From positions 1-64,000 of the forward strand of contig MU404102.1 in assembly GCA_022695795.1 (NCBI GenBank): a stretch of DNA of 64,000 nt. Direction: 5' to 3'. Under the pieces are notes generated by a model. That model had not been told where the DNA came from. It did not search any database and saw only the letters and a list, made by a program, of their open reading frames with translations. Source of the stretch: Biscogniauxia marginata. Its lineage: Eukaryota; Ascomycota; Sordariomycetes; Xylariales; Xylariaceae. A program made the position numbers and the translations under genes. Each line of letters starts with the position of its first letter. The stretch's first letter is position 1. Below are positions 23,096-36,266 of the stretch, piece by piece.

Positions 23096-23791
23096 TTATT
23101 CCTTGTTTATCTTCTTCCACACCTCGTTCTCAGCAGCCGCAAGCTTTTCTCCCGTCTGCTGAGCCAGTTTTCTAGCTGTACCCCATATGCCTTCCGAATC
23201 ACCTGCTGTGTGAGCTTCGAGCTCATTTTGCTGGATGGCTGATCTTTGGTACCTATCGAGCTCGGAGGCATTGGTATCCTGCTGATAGCTCGGGGGGTGC
23301 TGGAAGTGCTGTGTATCTTGGCCGCCACCCAGGCTAGTAGACGGCTGCTTACCATAGAGCGACGACGGTGCTGTCGCTGTGGACGTCCCGTGCTGTTGCG
23401 ACGGATAAGACGTGGCAGGGGAGGGAATAGATATCTGTTGAGGGTATGGCATGGTTGCGAGCTGCGGTGCCGGGGTCGGCTGAGGGTGCTGATACTTTTC
23501 ACCGGCCTTTGGTGGTGGTGGCACACTGGCAGGAGTAGGTCCTGGTTGAGGGGGTGCAAGACCAGCAATGGCTGTATACAGAGGAGTTGATGTGGGGAGT
23601 GACGGTGCGGCACCAGGTTGGGCCGCGGGATAAGAAGCCGGCGTGGGCGAGGTGGGTGATGCTGTTGCTGTTGCTGCTGTATAATTTGGAACTGGTGATG
23701 GATGCCCAGCGGGTACGGCCGTCTTGGGTGTGACCCCAGATGGTTTGGCAGCGGAGATCGGGCTGTCAGTGTAAACGGGAATGGGGGCCAT
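23096..23791 (-). CDS. Proline-rich conserved fungal protein
   Basis: Single exon of 231 residues. It opens MAPIPVYTDSPISAAKPSGVTPKTA, a pattern I associate with a conserved but uncharacterised fungal family. Residues 25-175 are Pro/Ala/Thr/Gln-rich and disordered (PTPASVPPPPKAGEKYQHPQ is typical). A short predicted amphipathic helix closes the protein (GIWGTARKLAQQTGEKLAAA, then EVWKKI). No catalytic domain is visible. The 168-codon frame on the same strand in another phase is a shadow. Function unknown; a scaffold or stress-related role would be a guess. Confidence 0.75.
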   Translation of the reverse strand: MAPIPVYTDSPISAAKPSGVTPKTAVPAGHPSPVPNYTAATATASPTSPTPASYPAAQPGAAPSLPTSTPLYTAIAGLAPPQPGPTPASVPPPPKAGEKYQHPQPTPAPQLATMPYPQQISIPSPATSYPSQQHGTSTATAPSSLYGKQPSTSLGGGQDTQHFQHPPSYQQDTNASELDRYQRSAIQQNELEAHTAGDSEGIWGTARKLAQQTGEKLAAAENEVWKKINKE

Positions 23792-25017
23792 GACGAGAGG
23801 GCTCCAAGGTTGTGAACCTGGCTGTATGGTGGGCTGTCTGGTGGGTTGTCTAATGCCAGTTTACAGAGAAAGAGATTAGAAATGCAGTAACGTCAAGGGG
23901 TTCTATGGCGATGAAACTGGCTTTCGTGTGTTCGGGTGAGATGGTGGTATCGTGGCCTGTATTGCTTTGTTTGCCGGAGAGTAGTTGTAGGTAGCAGACG
24001 TGGTACGGCCACCGCCGCTAGCAGGTAGGGTAGATCGAAATTGAAGAGTACCTACTCTACGTACAGATTACCTAAATTGGAAAGCGACGTCATCGATGCA
24101 AGATACACACCTGTAGGTACCTGAGCTAGGTGCCTGAGCTAGGTACCTACCTTAATCTCAGGACTGTCATCTGACTTGCCTAGCAAGCCGTTGGCCCTCT
24201 GCTCTTTCACACATGCCTCCCTAGTCAAAGGTAATTTAGAAGTCATCACAGCTGTAAGTAGGAATCAAAGACTGGTCGGAAATTGACCGGTTGCAAATTG
24301 TCATGCAGACCTTTGTCTAGACATCAGACTAATAACTAGGTGCTCTCTCTAAATGGTGCTGAACAGCCTACCTTACTTAGGTTAGTGTTGTCAGAAAGGT
24401 AACTAGGTACCCGGACGGCTCAATGATTGAATGCCAGGGGAAGCTCAAAAGCTTATGCGGGAGCGTGATGATGAATTTAACTTTGTTAGAGATCTGGAGT
24501 TTGTTGAAGTTGCGAATACTACTCTGGGTTTCATGAGTTAATGATGTGACATGGAGTCACATAGATAATCAAACAAAAAGTTCCATTCCAATGCGAACCT
24601 TAAGTACCCAGGTACCTGTTAGGTAAGGTTTCCTATGACATTTGACATGTGGCTAGTGCAAATACAGATGGCCTTATCAACAACCGATAGGATAAAATGT
24701 TGTAGCGGCACCCGGAACGCTAAGCTGAAACAGGACTAGCGGTCCTCATCAGAGCTGCTAGTGTAGCGATCTTGGGGGGCGCGGCTGCAGTTGTGATTGA
24801 TGAGTTGGGGCTGCTGCAAGGAGTTTGGGAAGAAGGAGCTTTGAAGCCAAATTCAATCATTGTCCTCAGTAAAATCCCGTAGACAAAAATATTCTTGTGT
24901 GAACATCTTAACTTAAAATACATACACGAGGCTAATCCTAATCACAACCCTTTCCAATCTTCACCCAACCACAAATGTTAGAACAGAACCTCGCCATATC
25001 AGTGAGCTGTAACCACC
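23792..25017. other. Divergent intergenic region
   Basis: Shared upstream region of the divergent proline-rich gene and arp8. Short palindromes based on GAGCTAGGTACCT / GGTACC lie at 24113-24152, 24402-24411 and 24607-24614. No gene seen. Confidence 0.55.
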
Positions 25018-27388
25018 ATGGTCGGTAAAGTGAGCGAGCGCGTCCTCCTGCGCGAAGGTAATCAACCCCAGCCCGCCGATTAGTCGTAAGCCAGCCCGAC
25101 GAGGCCATTCCCGCTGACAGTCTCCCGCTCGACAGGCCTCGAACGAACCGACAATGGCATGAAGCAGACGAGCTGGCCTGATGTCACCCCGATCAATCAG
25201 AAGAACTACTACACGTACGCTTAGCTCGTCTGCCATCACGACTAACACGGCTGGCTGACCATGGCAACTCTGCAGTGATTATATGAAACGGGACGACCAA
25301 GTCCTAGCATTGCGATTACAAGCCGAAGCCAACCGCGACCGACTTGTTCAGACAGCCAAGGATCGTGATCGAGCCCTCGCGCGGAACGGACACGCTGAAG
25401 TGCCCTTGCCCGTTGCCGAAATCCCGCCCGAGGAGGCTGCTGCGGCCGCCAACGATGGGACAGACCCCTCCAAGGTCATCGTCATACACCCCGGAAGTCA
25501 GAATCTGCGCATCGGTTTCGCCAGCGATGCCCTACCCAAAACCATACCGATGGCCATCGCGACCAAGTTTCCCCAGACCGAGTCGGAAATTCACGAAGCG
25601 TTGCCTCGCCGCCAGTTTGAGGCCAAGACGACGGACCAGCAGTATGGAGAGGAATGGTCCAAGAAATATCAGAAGATGTGTAATGACCTGAAGGTGGACA
25701 TGCGCGCCCAGAAGCTCAAGGTTCTGCCCAACTCCAAGGAGCTGGTTGTCAACTACAACAGAAGGACCGAGTCGGAAGAGATACCACTGCACAATGACCC
25801 CCTACAGATTGATTGGACCGATATAAAATCCTTGGAGGATCCCGAATCGGTAGCCTCGTGTTTCATTGGCGGCGCTGCCCAGCGTGTCCCTGACGATTCG
25901 AATCCGAAATTCAAGCTCTGGTGGCCGATACGATACGGGTGGCTTAACGAGGATGATTACGCGACGGCCGAGCATCTATACGACGACTTCGAGACCCTGC
26001 TGGACAAGGCTATAAGACAGGAGCTTGGGTTGACGAAGAACAGTGCCTGGAAGAACTACAGTTGCGTATTTGTCATCCCCGACTTATATGACAAACGATA
26101 CGTCGAGCAAGTATTAAAATCGTGCATGACGTGGTTCGAGTTTAGCAGGATATGTTTCATGCAGGAGAGTATGGCCGCAGCGTTCGGGGCGGGCTATACT
26201 CAAGCCTGCGTCGTCGACGTCGGCGCACAAAAGACGTCCATCGCATGTGTTGAAGATGGGCTGTGCATAGAGGATTCTCGAATCAACTTGAAATACGGCG
26301 GTTACGATGTGACCGAGACATTTATCAAGATGATGCTATATGACAACTTCCCCTACCAAGAAATTAACCTCCGAAGACGATATGACTTCCTCCTCGCGGA
26401 AGAACTAAAGATCAAGCATTGCACCATGTCAGAATCGGACATATCGGTGCAGTTATTCCAATTTCACCTCCGCGCTCCAAACCAACCAACGTATAAATAC
26501 CAGTTCAAGACATACGACGAAGTCATTCTTGCCCCTATGGGGTTCTACGACCCTGCCATCTTTGACAACTCGGCTAAGCTCCGCAGTCGTCGTAAGCTGA
26601 TCGACCGTTCCTACAATTCCTACGAGGTCGAGATGCCCGATGATCCGGTATCCGCAGCTCAGCTTGCCATTCTCGCCTTGATCAAGCCGTCCGTAGTCTC
26701 CAATGCGAACGGTTTCAACCCTGGACCGCCCGACCCCAACCTCGCCACCCCTAGCAAGGAGAAGTCTCAACCGTTTAATTTTCTCTCGCGTGGCGAACTC
26801 AACGGCACGCCAGGAGGCTCGGCTGCTGCCTCGCCCGCCCCAGAGGGGACATCAACCCCCGTACCACCCACCTTCCACTTCGGCGCAAATGGCACCGTCA
26901 CCGGAACCGGTAGTCCCGCCCCCAGCAGCGGCCTCAACGCGCGCAACGGCGTGTCGCCGGCGCCTCCGCCGCCAGGCATGTTCGTGGACTCGGCGGCGCG
27001 TAGCGCCAAGTCGCTAGCGATCGAGCGCGACGCGGTGCTACCGGTAGCGCCGCTCGACATCGCCATCCTGACGAGCATACAGAACGCGGCGAAGGGCGAC
27101 GACAAGAAGCTGCGCGACTACCTCGGCAGCATCATGGTCGTCGGCGGCGGGTCCAAGACGCACCACTTCGCGCCGACGCTCGAGGCGAAGCTGCGCGCGC
27201 GCCGGCCCGACCTGTACGACCGCATCCTGGTGTCCCGCAGCGCGAGGGACATGGACGAGCAGGTGGTCGTGTGGAAGGGCGCCAGCGTCTTCGCCAAGCT
27301 GCCGGCTAACGACAGCTGGATCACGCCTTTCGAGTTTGAGAGACTCGGCGCCCGGGTGCTGCATCATAAGGTGCTCTGGTCTTGGTAA
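25018..27388 (+). CDS. arp8: Actin-related protein Arp8 (INO80 complex)
   Basis: Three exons: 25018-25057, 25136-25214 and 25276-27388 (introns 78 and 61 nt), giving 743 residues. The two small 5' exons restore the Arp8 N-terminus MVGKVSERVLLREGLERTDN and NPINQKNYYTDYMKRDDQ-like block (here DVTPINQKNYYTDYMKRDDQ). The actin fold begins at VIHPGSQNLRIGFASDALP, followed by RYGWLNEDDYATAEHLYDDF, VVDVGAQKTSIACVEDGLCI and the late GGGSKTHHFAPTLEAKL and WKGASVFAKL blocks. An Arp8-type insertion (about residues 515-615) is Pro/Gly/Ser/Thr-rich. Arp8 works in the nucleus in the INO80 remodeller, in the Arp4-Arp8-actin module that contacts linker DNA. GC content rises sharply in the last 450 bp. Confidence 0.95.
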
Positions 27389-29012
27389 ATTGTTCTTCTT
27401 CTTCTTCTTCCTGCTGTTGTGATCTCCTGTCTTGTCTTGGGTCCTCAATCTCAAGGGGCGCTTGGGCAATGGGGGGGGAGGGGGAAGGGGTTGTGGGAGT
27501 TCGGTTGTAAGAGAGGGGGGATTAGGGGTCAGGGGGACCGACCGGATGGGCTGATTGATTGATTGATAGCGGAGGAAATAAAATAATGTGACTATGCTCG
27601 CACTTACAGCGTGACTACCTACCTACCTAACTAAACCTCTTTAACTTGGGTAAACTTGACTACTTGGGTACAGATATGTACAAGCGAGATTTTTATTTAT
27701 TGCTTGATTTTTTGAGTATTTGATTCATGTCTTCTCTTGAGTTTATGAAGTAAAAATGTAGGACTATTTTAAAAAGATGAGGAAGGGGGTTGAAAGAGGG
27801 TTTCTATATCCTATGTATGTGGATTTCTCGGCATACATGTATATATTTGAAGAAAAAACCCTTTTGAATATAAGAAAGCCATGACTGAGTACTATGTAAT
27901 GATGGGAGGGTCGGGGGAAGGGCAACGATGAGGTTTATGTCATTTATACCGTCGTAACTACGTAACTATCTGGTCATTAGGAACATGAGATATTGTATGC
28001 GAGCTCTCTAGGTAGGTGACTAGACCAGCAGCGACGGGAAAGGGGAAACATGGGAAAATTCTTACTTTTTTTCTTTTAATTTCGGGATTAGAGCTGGTTG
28101 GGCCCTCGCCGTTTCCCTGTTTTCACGGGTTCATGTCAAACTATGGAACGACGAAGATGTGAAATGCTATGGGCTACAAGACCAGAAGCAGGTCATTCGA
28201 CAACCTGTCTAGTAATTAATCCAGGTGAAGTAGATGTATTCCCTCTCCGCTACGAGAACGAGGAGGTCGGCTTTTATTTTAGAGTCAAGCAGGCAAAGAT
28301 TCGGGTTACCAAGGCAAACGAATATTGTCGACGAGGAGAAGTGTATATATAAAAGAAGTTAAAACGTTTTATATACTAGACAACCACATAGTTAGTTAAC
28401 CACCACACGAAGTACTAAAGCGGAACAAACGCAAGGAGCTCGCCCATTAGAATTAGGTGATCTAACTAATCTGATCCCTTCCTCGAGACCATCTTCGGGG
28501 CGCAAGGATACCCCAGTCCGCTCCAGAACGTTCCCCTAACTAGAGGTGAGGTCCCAAATGCAAAGGATCCCACCGATGATGCATACCGCCAGATCTGGTC
28601 CCAAGATCTCGATTCAGATCAGCCCCGTTGCATGGAGATCTCTCCAGCGAAAATTCCCCTTCCCGCCGTCGCACTGCGGGAGAAGGATTAATGTGCGTAG
28701 GAGAAAAAAAAAAAAATCAACTTTCATGTCTACAATTCCATTTACTTTATACATATCCCTTCTTCCTCCTTACCTTCCTGCCGTTCCAGGAAGCCTTCGC
28801 ATCCTAGCAAAATAGTAATCAAGGTAAACCCCCGGTTCTAGTAGCATTGTGGGTATCTTAGTGATTCAACGTGAGAGCAGAAAACGCACCGGAACGCCGT
28901 AGTTGTGAGATGTAATAGGGAACCTGGAATCGTGGGGAAAAGAAAATCGAGACGGTGTGAGAGGATTCGCGTTATGGAGGGGGGGGGCAGTCCACGCCAG
29001 GAAGTCATAACT
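27389..29012. other. Convergent intergenic region
   Basis: Lies between the 3' ends of arp8 and the SNF2 gene. It holds a TTC microsatellite (27391-27410), GATT repeats (27552-27568), a G-rich run at 27472-27490 and AT-rich DNA to about 28090. An 84-codon frame at 28098-28352 has no family resemblance. No gene supported. Confidence 0.55.
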
Positions 29013-32000
29013 TTACTTAAAAGGATCCCTGGCTGATGGACGTGATGATGGGGCCGATTGAGACGACGCAGATGAAGATGGTGCTGCGATTTGTCCTTGT
29101 TTGAGGACTGCACCCTTCGCGACAGCGTTTTTAGCCCAATTAGGAAGATCAGGTTTGGTCTGCGAATACTGGTTGGCCTTCCTACGTTCCATAACAGCTT
29201 CCACAGCCTTTTTATCATCTACACGATGTGATTTCTCCTGTCCTTGCATGCCATCATCTTCCATAGGAATTGACGACATTTTCCGGAGAGCATGTTCAAG
29301 GTGCTGAAAGGTAGGTTAGTCGGATTTCACGGCCAACTCGGAGCAGTAAGTGAACATACTTGTGGATCGCTATTAGATTGGTCACCACCAGGTAGAGGGC
29401 CTGTGCCATTTTTGACCCATTCCCATTCTGCATCATCCAATTTATCCCAGGAATCCCGTTGCGCCGTGATGTCAGCTGGCGGCATTTGAGCGAGCTGATC
29501 TGGATCGATGATGCTCGCACAGACCGCCTCAACGAAGCGCGAGGAAGATGCCGCGTTCATAACTGCCCATTTAGTTGCGCCTCGAAGCTGAGGTTGCTGT
29601 TGTTCCGCCTGCTCCCAAACTTTACTAGCAACTACCTGGGCAATTTCCGATCGTCTTTCAAATTCCTCGCCAGTCGTGTTCTTTATGAGGGAACGGCCAA
29701 GTTCGCCCCTGAAGGCCTGCCAGTTTTCCCAATTTGCTCCCCGGTTGGGTACCTCGCTGTCTACAGAACCCGCCGAAGATCGCATATGTGTTGTCACCCC
29801 TTGAATTGGTGACATTGCGTGGTTCTGAGAAGTAACCCCGCCATGAAGATGATTCGGAAATTGGGTTGCTAGAGTATTCAGATTGAGAGTCGCTAGCCCC
29901 TGACTAGGTTGAGCCGTCTGGTCGCCATTTATTGAGGGAAACCCGCCGGCCAACGGAGATACTGGCAATCCTTGCATTCCAGTGAGATCTATAGGCGTTC
30001 CAGATTCAAGTCCCTGGACTCCATTGGAGTATCCATTTGCTAGATTGGGAAACTGGGGCGGGGGTCTTCCTAGTCTACGAGCTTCGTTTTCGCGGATTAT
30101 TTTGTCGGCTTCCAGGCGATCCTCGGGAGTCAATTCGGCATCTTCTAATGACTCCTCTTCAAACGTGTCCATCATGGTTATAGACCTAATACCTGCCCCG
30201 TGTTGCGCTAAGACATTGTCAAGGACACTATCTTTATTGCGGTGCTCGCTCAGATCCTTTTGCTCGGGCTCCTCAGGCTTACCGAAGCCCTCATTGAATG
30301 GCTGGGCTTTCGGGACGGGGTGCTTCTTATCGACAACTCGGGAAGCTAATTGCATCTTCCATATAGCTTGGTTCAGCAACTTCTCCTCGAAAGTGCCGCC
30401 GCAAACAAAGCGGTAAACAAATACTGGCTTGCTCTGCCCGATTCGATATGCTCGCCCAACAGCCTGTTGTTCCTGCTGAGGGTTGAACTTGACATCAAAT
30501 ATAATCACTCGGTTGGCTCCCACGATGTTGAGTCCTAGACTACCAGCTGATGTGGAGATGAGAAAAATGTCAGTATTGCCTTTGTTGAAGTCCTTGACTA
30601 GGGCCTGACGTTGATTCATTTGGGTCCCTCCATCTAGGCGCACGAAGGAGTAATTTTTTTTCTGAAGGGCTTCCTCAAGATAGTGGAGTGTACCTAATTG
30701 ATGAGAGAACAGAAGAACCGAGTCATGCAACCTCTTGCACTCCTCGAGAATGGCGAAAAGCAATGGTATCTTCCAAGACAAGGAAAATTCGTCCACGGCC
30801 TGTTTCTGCTCGGCTTTACTTTGAAGATCTTTCTCGGCATTGCATAGAAGAGCCATCTCGTCGTTAATGAGTTTCTGAGGTAGCGTAACATTTACCGATT
30901 CGTTGCCATTCTGGACATTCCTGTTATTACTATTCTTCTGGTTCTCACTCAACTCTTTCAACTTGGCCAGGAAAACGAACGGATGGGAGCAGATGAGACC
31001 TAAGGTATCCGTGGCAGCGAAAGTCCCGGTGGATGACTTATCTTGTCCCCGGTAATCGATGTACATTTCGTATGCCTTCCTTTGCAGTTCGGTGAGGGGA
31101 ACCATGAGAACAAATTCTTTTTTCGTCGGGGTATTATTCTTCAGGACTGAAATTGTGATGCGGCTGACTTTTGGCGCAGCTTCTGACTTCAGAACGTGTA
31201 GCATCCTCAAAGCCTTTCTGCGCTGATAACTTGAACTATCTACGGAGAGGCCCTCCTTGATGGGAATTCCATATCGTATGCGAAACTCGCGAGGGTCGCC
31301 TAGGTAGTTATGGGCGACCCAGTTAATCATGGCATAGTACTCTTCAACATTATTCGCCAACGGTGACCCCGTTAAGGCTATTCTGCTTCCGGTTCTAAAG
31401 CTGGCTGTTGTGCCGTGCAGTTGCGTCCTTGGGTTTTTGAGCATGTGTGCTTCGTCGGCGACCACAATACTTGGGTTATCGAGCAAGATCTTCCCTAGAT
31501 CTTGGTATTTCACACACATCTTGAACAGAGTGTAGCCAACGATGAGGATCCCGCCAAGTTCACCCCACTTTTGGATAATGTGTCGCCGAGTGTCGCTATG
31601 AGTCGCCACATCTAACTTGTAGATTTCGCCAAGCCTGTGTCCTTCAGGTGACCAGGCGAGCATCTCATCCATCCAATTATTGACGAGGGTAGAAGGACAA
31701 AGGACCAGCGTCCGGGATTCTCGTAGCTCCTCTGGGATCTGCGAAGAGATTGTGGGATCCGGGGAGTGTGAAGCCTGGGCGATAGCCACTAAGAGGGTGA
31801 TGATTTGCATGGTCTTTCCGAGGCCCATAGTATGGGCCAGCAGACAGCCTTGCCTTGTCTCGGCGTCCACGATTTGATTCCACATGAATCTTACTCCCGC
31901 TACTTGGTGTTCTTTGATGCGATGGGAGATCTCCTCATGCACGTATATGAAACCTTGATCATCTCTCTTGCTTTCGTTGATAATCATAGCCGGCTGGCTG

Positions 32001-34516
32001 CCAAGATCCACTCCACCTTGCTCCAGTCTTGCACGAAGTATCTTTCGCCGGTGCGCTTGTTCTGCTGCCCGCGCTTGGTCATTTTCTCGAAGGTTGGCCG
32101 CTTCCTGGTTGCGAACAAATTTCTTACGCTTGGTTTTCTTCGAGGAGGATGGCTCATCGGCGTCGGTGTTCATATCACTCACGATATCAGAATCATCAGG
32201 CTCTGTAGATGCGTTGTCTCGGTCCTTCTGCTTTTCCTCTAAAACCGGAGCAGGAGGGGCTTGGTTCTTCTTGTGTTTTCTGGCCGGGCGCCAGTCAAAT
32301 CGGTCGGCTAGTCTGCGGAGAAAACTGATAAAGGACTCGAATTCATGGGCGTTGTCTTTGGACCTAAGGTCGCGGATCCTTTGCTTTCCCAGATCGTCCA
32401 ATTTCTTATATCGGCTCAATCGATAGACAGCATCGTTCTTGTATATTTCGAATAGACGAATCAAGGTGTACGTCACAAGAGCATCCTTTTTATCGTGTGT
32501 ATTGTATGGGGCTTTCGGGAACCCTTCGTTGTTTAGCACACGAAGCACGAAATCTAGCCAGATGGTGTTTGCTGGAATTCTTGAAGCTAGCGAGAATATC
32601 AAAGATATATAAATTTGATCCAACTTCGTTAACGCAATCGCGACCTTACGCTCGGCCGAATCGAGGTCATTAACCGTCATTATCAAATTTGACTGTTTAT
32701 CCTCATATCCGGTTGAATTTCGACTCTTGATGATTACACTGTTTGGGTTACTGCCATTTCCATCGCTTGATTGAGTACTGGGCACAGAAATTTGCTTCTG
32801 AGGAGTAGTCAAGTCAACAACATCAAACGTGCGAGCTTTAGAAGGTGTGCTAGTGGCCATTGTAGTCGGTTCGGCGGCCTGTGTGAGATCCATAGGTTCG
32901 GGCAGTTCGCCATCCACAGGTATCGGATCTTGATGTTCTCCATCGATAGCATCATCCTGTGCTTGTGGAACATCTTCAATTATGTCCATGGGTATCCCAT
33001 ATTCAGCCGCAGCAAGTGATTGTATCTCATCATCGACGATGAACTCGTCAAGTCCATCTTCAGATTCACTGGTCAAGAGTTCTTCATCGTCTTCCATAGC
33101 GGGGCGCGGCGCTCGGGGCCTTCTTGTGGAATTTCGAGCCAACGATGCGGCCTTTGGGGGCTCAGTCGAAGAGGTTAGCGTACTGAGTAGCCATGAAGAG
33201 TACTCCTTATCCTCAACAGACTGTTCGAAAATAGCTGCAGTACGTTTCAATTCACCCGCATTACGCCACTCTTGTCCGGGCCCCTGGAACTCCTCTCGAT
33301 ACTTGGCAATACGAGTTTCGTATTGTCTGAGATCATTCTGGGTCCTCTCAATCTCTCTCTTGAGGCCAAACCTTCGAGCATCATTCCAGAGTCGATTAGC
33401 CTTGCGAGCGACTTTGGGGAGTTTGTACTCTCTCCAATCAGAAGCGAAGCGCTCTATTGTCTCGTCAAGCACGGCGCTGATTTCTTCGGCGGTTAAGCCT
33501 TTAGGTCTGCTATCGGAGGTCGACTTAGCCTTTTCCTCGGCCTCCATTTCTTCCCAGGTTTCAGAGTCGTATTCCTCGTCGGAATCGCCATAGAGCGGTA
33601 GAACTTCGTCATGGTCTGGGTTGTCCGCACCAGGAACTACATCTAACTTGGTTAGGAGGCCTCGTCGGTAATCCCGATTTCGCAACAGGTGGCGTTTCAT
33701 AAGTCGATGTAATTGTAAGCAACGCCCAGGAGGCACCTGACCCGTCTGAAAGAGATTCATTTCCGCGTAGCTCGTACCGTCGAGGATTTCAAACTTAGTA
33801 ACAGCATCATACCCGAGATAATGCTCAGACAAGTCGTGGATGGGAGGATCGCCTGGGGACCGAGTGGGTCTCTTTTGCGATGAGATCACATCGGCTTCAG
33901 TAGGTATGTTGCGCGCTATGTCACGGTCGACATTCAATGAGACTGTAGTCGGGGCGACACGTCGTTTCTTAGTGGCTGGTTCTTGTATACCTGAGGGGGG
34001 CGCTTCAGATTTAGGAGAGACAGTCGTGTCTGCAGTGATACGAGGGCCTTGACCTGCTGCATGCGATATTGGATAATCACGTGAGCTTTCTTCTCTCTGG
34101 CTGATGATAGAGTTGCTTGATCTGAGAGAAGCTAACTCCTCCGGTAGCCTTAGCTTTTGGCTATGCTCGCTAGATTTGATAGTTTTCGTGCCCTCGGCAT
34201 CCTCAGGGTCTTCGTCGGATTCCGGGGCTTGCCTTTTTTGATTCAGGCGATATTTTTTACTGAGTAGACGAATATCTTGGACAGCATTCTTCAATGAAGA
34301 TTTATGCTTCAAGATCTTAATGCCCAAGTCGGCACACAACTCTGCGTGATCATATGTAAGGAGAACTTCTCCATCAACTTCGTGATTGCGAATAAGAGCC
34401 TCAAGCTGGTCGAGGGGTGGAAACTTCAGGATGGATGAAGATGGTCTCCACGTTCGATTGGGGGAGCATAACTCCCGCACAACCCTCTCGACATCCCAAT
34501 CGAAGGGATCGTCCAT
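29013..34516 (-). CDS. SNF2-family ATPase, ATRX/Rad54-like
   Basis: Two exons: 34516-29360 and 29303-29013, with a 56-nt intron (GTATGT donor), giving 1815 residues. An N-terminal domain of about 100 residues (FDWDVERVVRELCSPNRTWR ... ELCADLGIKILKHKSSLKNA) resembles a SAM-type helical domain. A long charged region follows. The two-lobed motor has motif I AHTMGLGKTMQ (about residue 895), motif II DEAH in VVADEAHMLKNPRTQ (about 1022), GSPLANN, and motifs V/VI GLNIVGANRVIIFD and GRAYRIGQSKPVFVYRF (about 1360). All key residues are intact. The acidic linker and motor style fit the ATRX/ARIP4 branch of nuclear chromatin remodellers. MDDPFDWD at 34516 is preferred to the upstream Met at 34672. The final 97 residues after the intron are polar. 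Confidence 0.92.
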
Positions 34517-36266
34517 GATGCCTGCAGAAGTCACTGCATTGAAGTCGCATTGATTTTCTTTGTGAAGAGACAAGCCTACTAGACTGTTCATCTTATTAGT
34601 TATCCAATCAGTCAATTCGGGGTATGGATCGGGAGTGAAAAGGCAATGCAGCGAGCAAATCGCCTTCTTCACTTCACGGTAGGGCCAAAATTAAAGCCTT
34701 GGTGTACTAATCGACAAAAGATTGCCTCCCGATAATTGATAAGATAAAAGTTGAAAAATATAATATCGAGTCCCAAGACTGATGTACGTGATGGTATGAA
34801 AGTCAAACTTACTGAGGGGTCTTCGGGGGTTGTGTGTCGTGATGGAGCCGGGCAGGTACCCGGGATTACGAGAATTAACCGTTGTAAGACACGGAAGCTT
34901 GCAGGGAAGAGCGGGAAGGTGCGTAGGTATTGGATGGGTGCAGGTATGTCTTGGGGGGTTATGCGGAATGATCGCGCAGAGGAATCCAAGCCGTGGTGTT
35001 GTGTTAGCTGAAAAGAAAAACAAAAGTTGGATCACGGAACCAGGAACACGGTGTTCGTCAACAGTCGTGGGCGTTGCTGGTGAAGAGGTCTCGGAAAATG
35101 TCAGTGTTTTGCCTTCGAATCCGTCTTTTGAATGAAATCAGAAACTTGGCGCCAATAAACTTGGATATGCTGGAGATTGGACAGTCGGCAGGAGAGAGAA
35201 AGGCGAGTATGCAATACGGGATGCAATACGGGATGCAATACTGGCCGGGTGTCTCGTTTTACAAAAGAGATGACGTGCAGGTACCTATGCACAGCAGAGA
35301 ATACATGCATGAAAGTGAGGTACCTGATGTACCTACGGCACTGTGGGTGTGTTGAGGTCAATATAAGGCAAAGTGAGACCTGGAACAGCTCGGGTCAATT
35401 TTAGGCGCGTGGGCGTCGTCCCACGTTTCCACGGACTGGAGGCTGTCGTCGCGACGCGGGCTGGCGGAGTAAAATGGGTAGGGAGGGGAGCGATAGCCAC
35501 GTGACCTGTCCATGAGGGGGAGGGGTTCAGTTGTAGATCAGGTACCTACCTAGGTACATAAGGTATTTAAGTTGTATTACTTAAGAACGTATAACTTTAT
35601 GTAAGTACCTGATAGGTACCCTCATTACAGGCTCAAGGGTACTTTCCTCAAGAACATCGAGCTCAGGATAAACATAGGTCACATCACGCTGAAGGTACAT
35701 GTAGGTCAAGCAACAGCTTTAACACCTTATAGTAGGTAGGTATGAGTACTTACCTATACTACATAGAGGGAGGGAACAAGGTTCTAATTGCCCTACTAAA
35801 CTTAAACCTACAACTCCGCAATCGCGTCACCTAAATCTAGATACATAGTGGGGCTTCAATTACCTTAGGTAGGTACTTAGCTTCAAGTTCAACATGATTC
35901 CAATAAGGACCGATATTTCTTGCCTTCCCTTTCCATCTATTGGTACATTATAATCCTCCTCCTCGTCAAATACAACTTGTGTTTCCCGTCTTTAACGCCT
36001 CTAATTATTCTACGCGGAGATCTCATTCACGTATATTCCCTGAAACCTCTCAGTGTTAGTCAATTAGGTAAGACAGATCATCACCAGCCCATAAATTACC
36101 TCAACGGTCTTCGTCAGTTGGTTAATCTGTTATGATCTCAAGGCTAATACCGCCCGACATATCCTACTTCTAAGGTTGTGGATATTTCTAAGTGGCCACA
36201 AGTATCTCCCTCCGCTAGACCTGCTTCCACCGACGGTTGCTACAGTGGTTCAATATATCCGCAAAC
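34517..36266. other. Divergent intergenic region
   Basis: Promoter region shared by the SNF2 gene and glutathione synthetase. It contains a 12-bp tandem repeat (ATGCAATACGGG, 35209-35242) and many GTACCTACCTAGGTAC-type palindromes between 35278 and 35880. No gene seen. Confidence 0.55.
35209..35242. repeat. 12-bp tandem repeat
   Basis: Two full and one partial copy of ATGCAATACGGG in non-coding DNA between divergent promoters. Confidence 0.9.

Noticed and set aside
27038..27469. 143-codon minus-strand frame over the arp8 3' end
   Set aside because: Shadow of GC-rich arp8 codons; Arg/Ala-rich without a domain.
32982..33593. 203-codon Ser-rich plus-strand frame inside the SNF2 gene
   Set aside because: Antisense of an acidic, Asp/Glu-rich linker, which yields Ser/Leu-rich shadows; no independent evidence.
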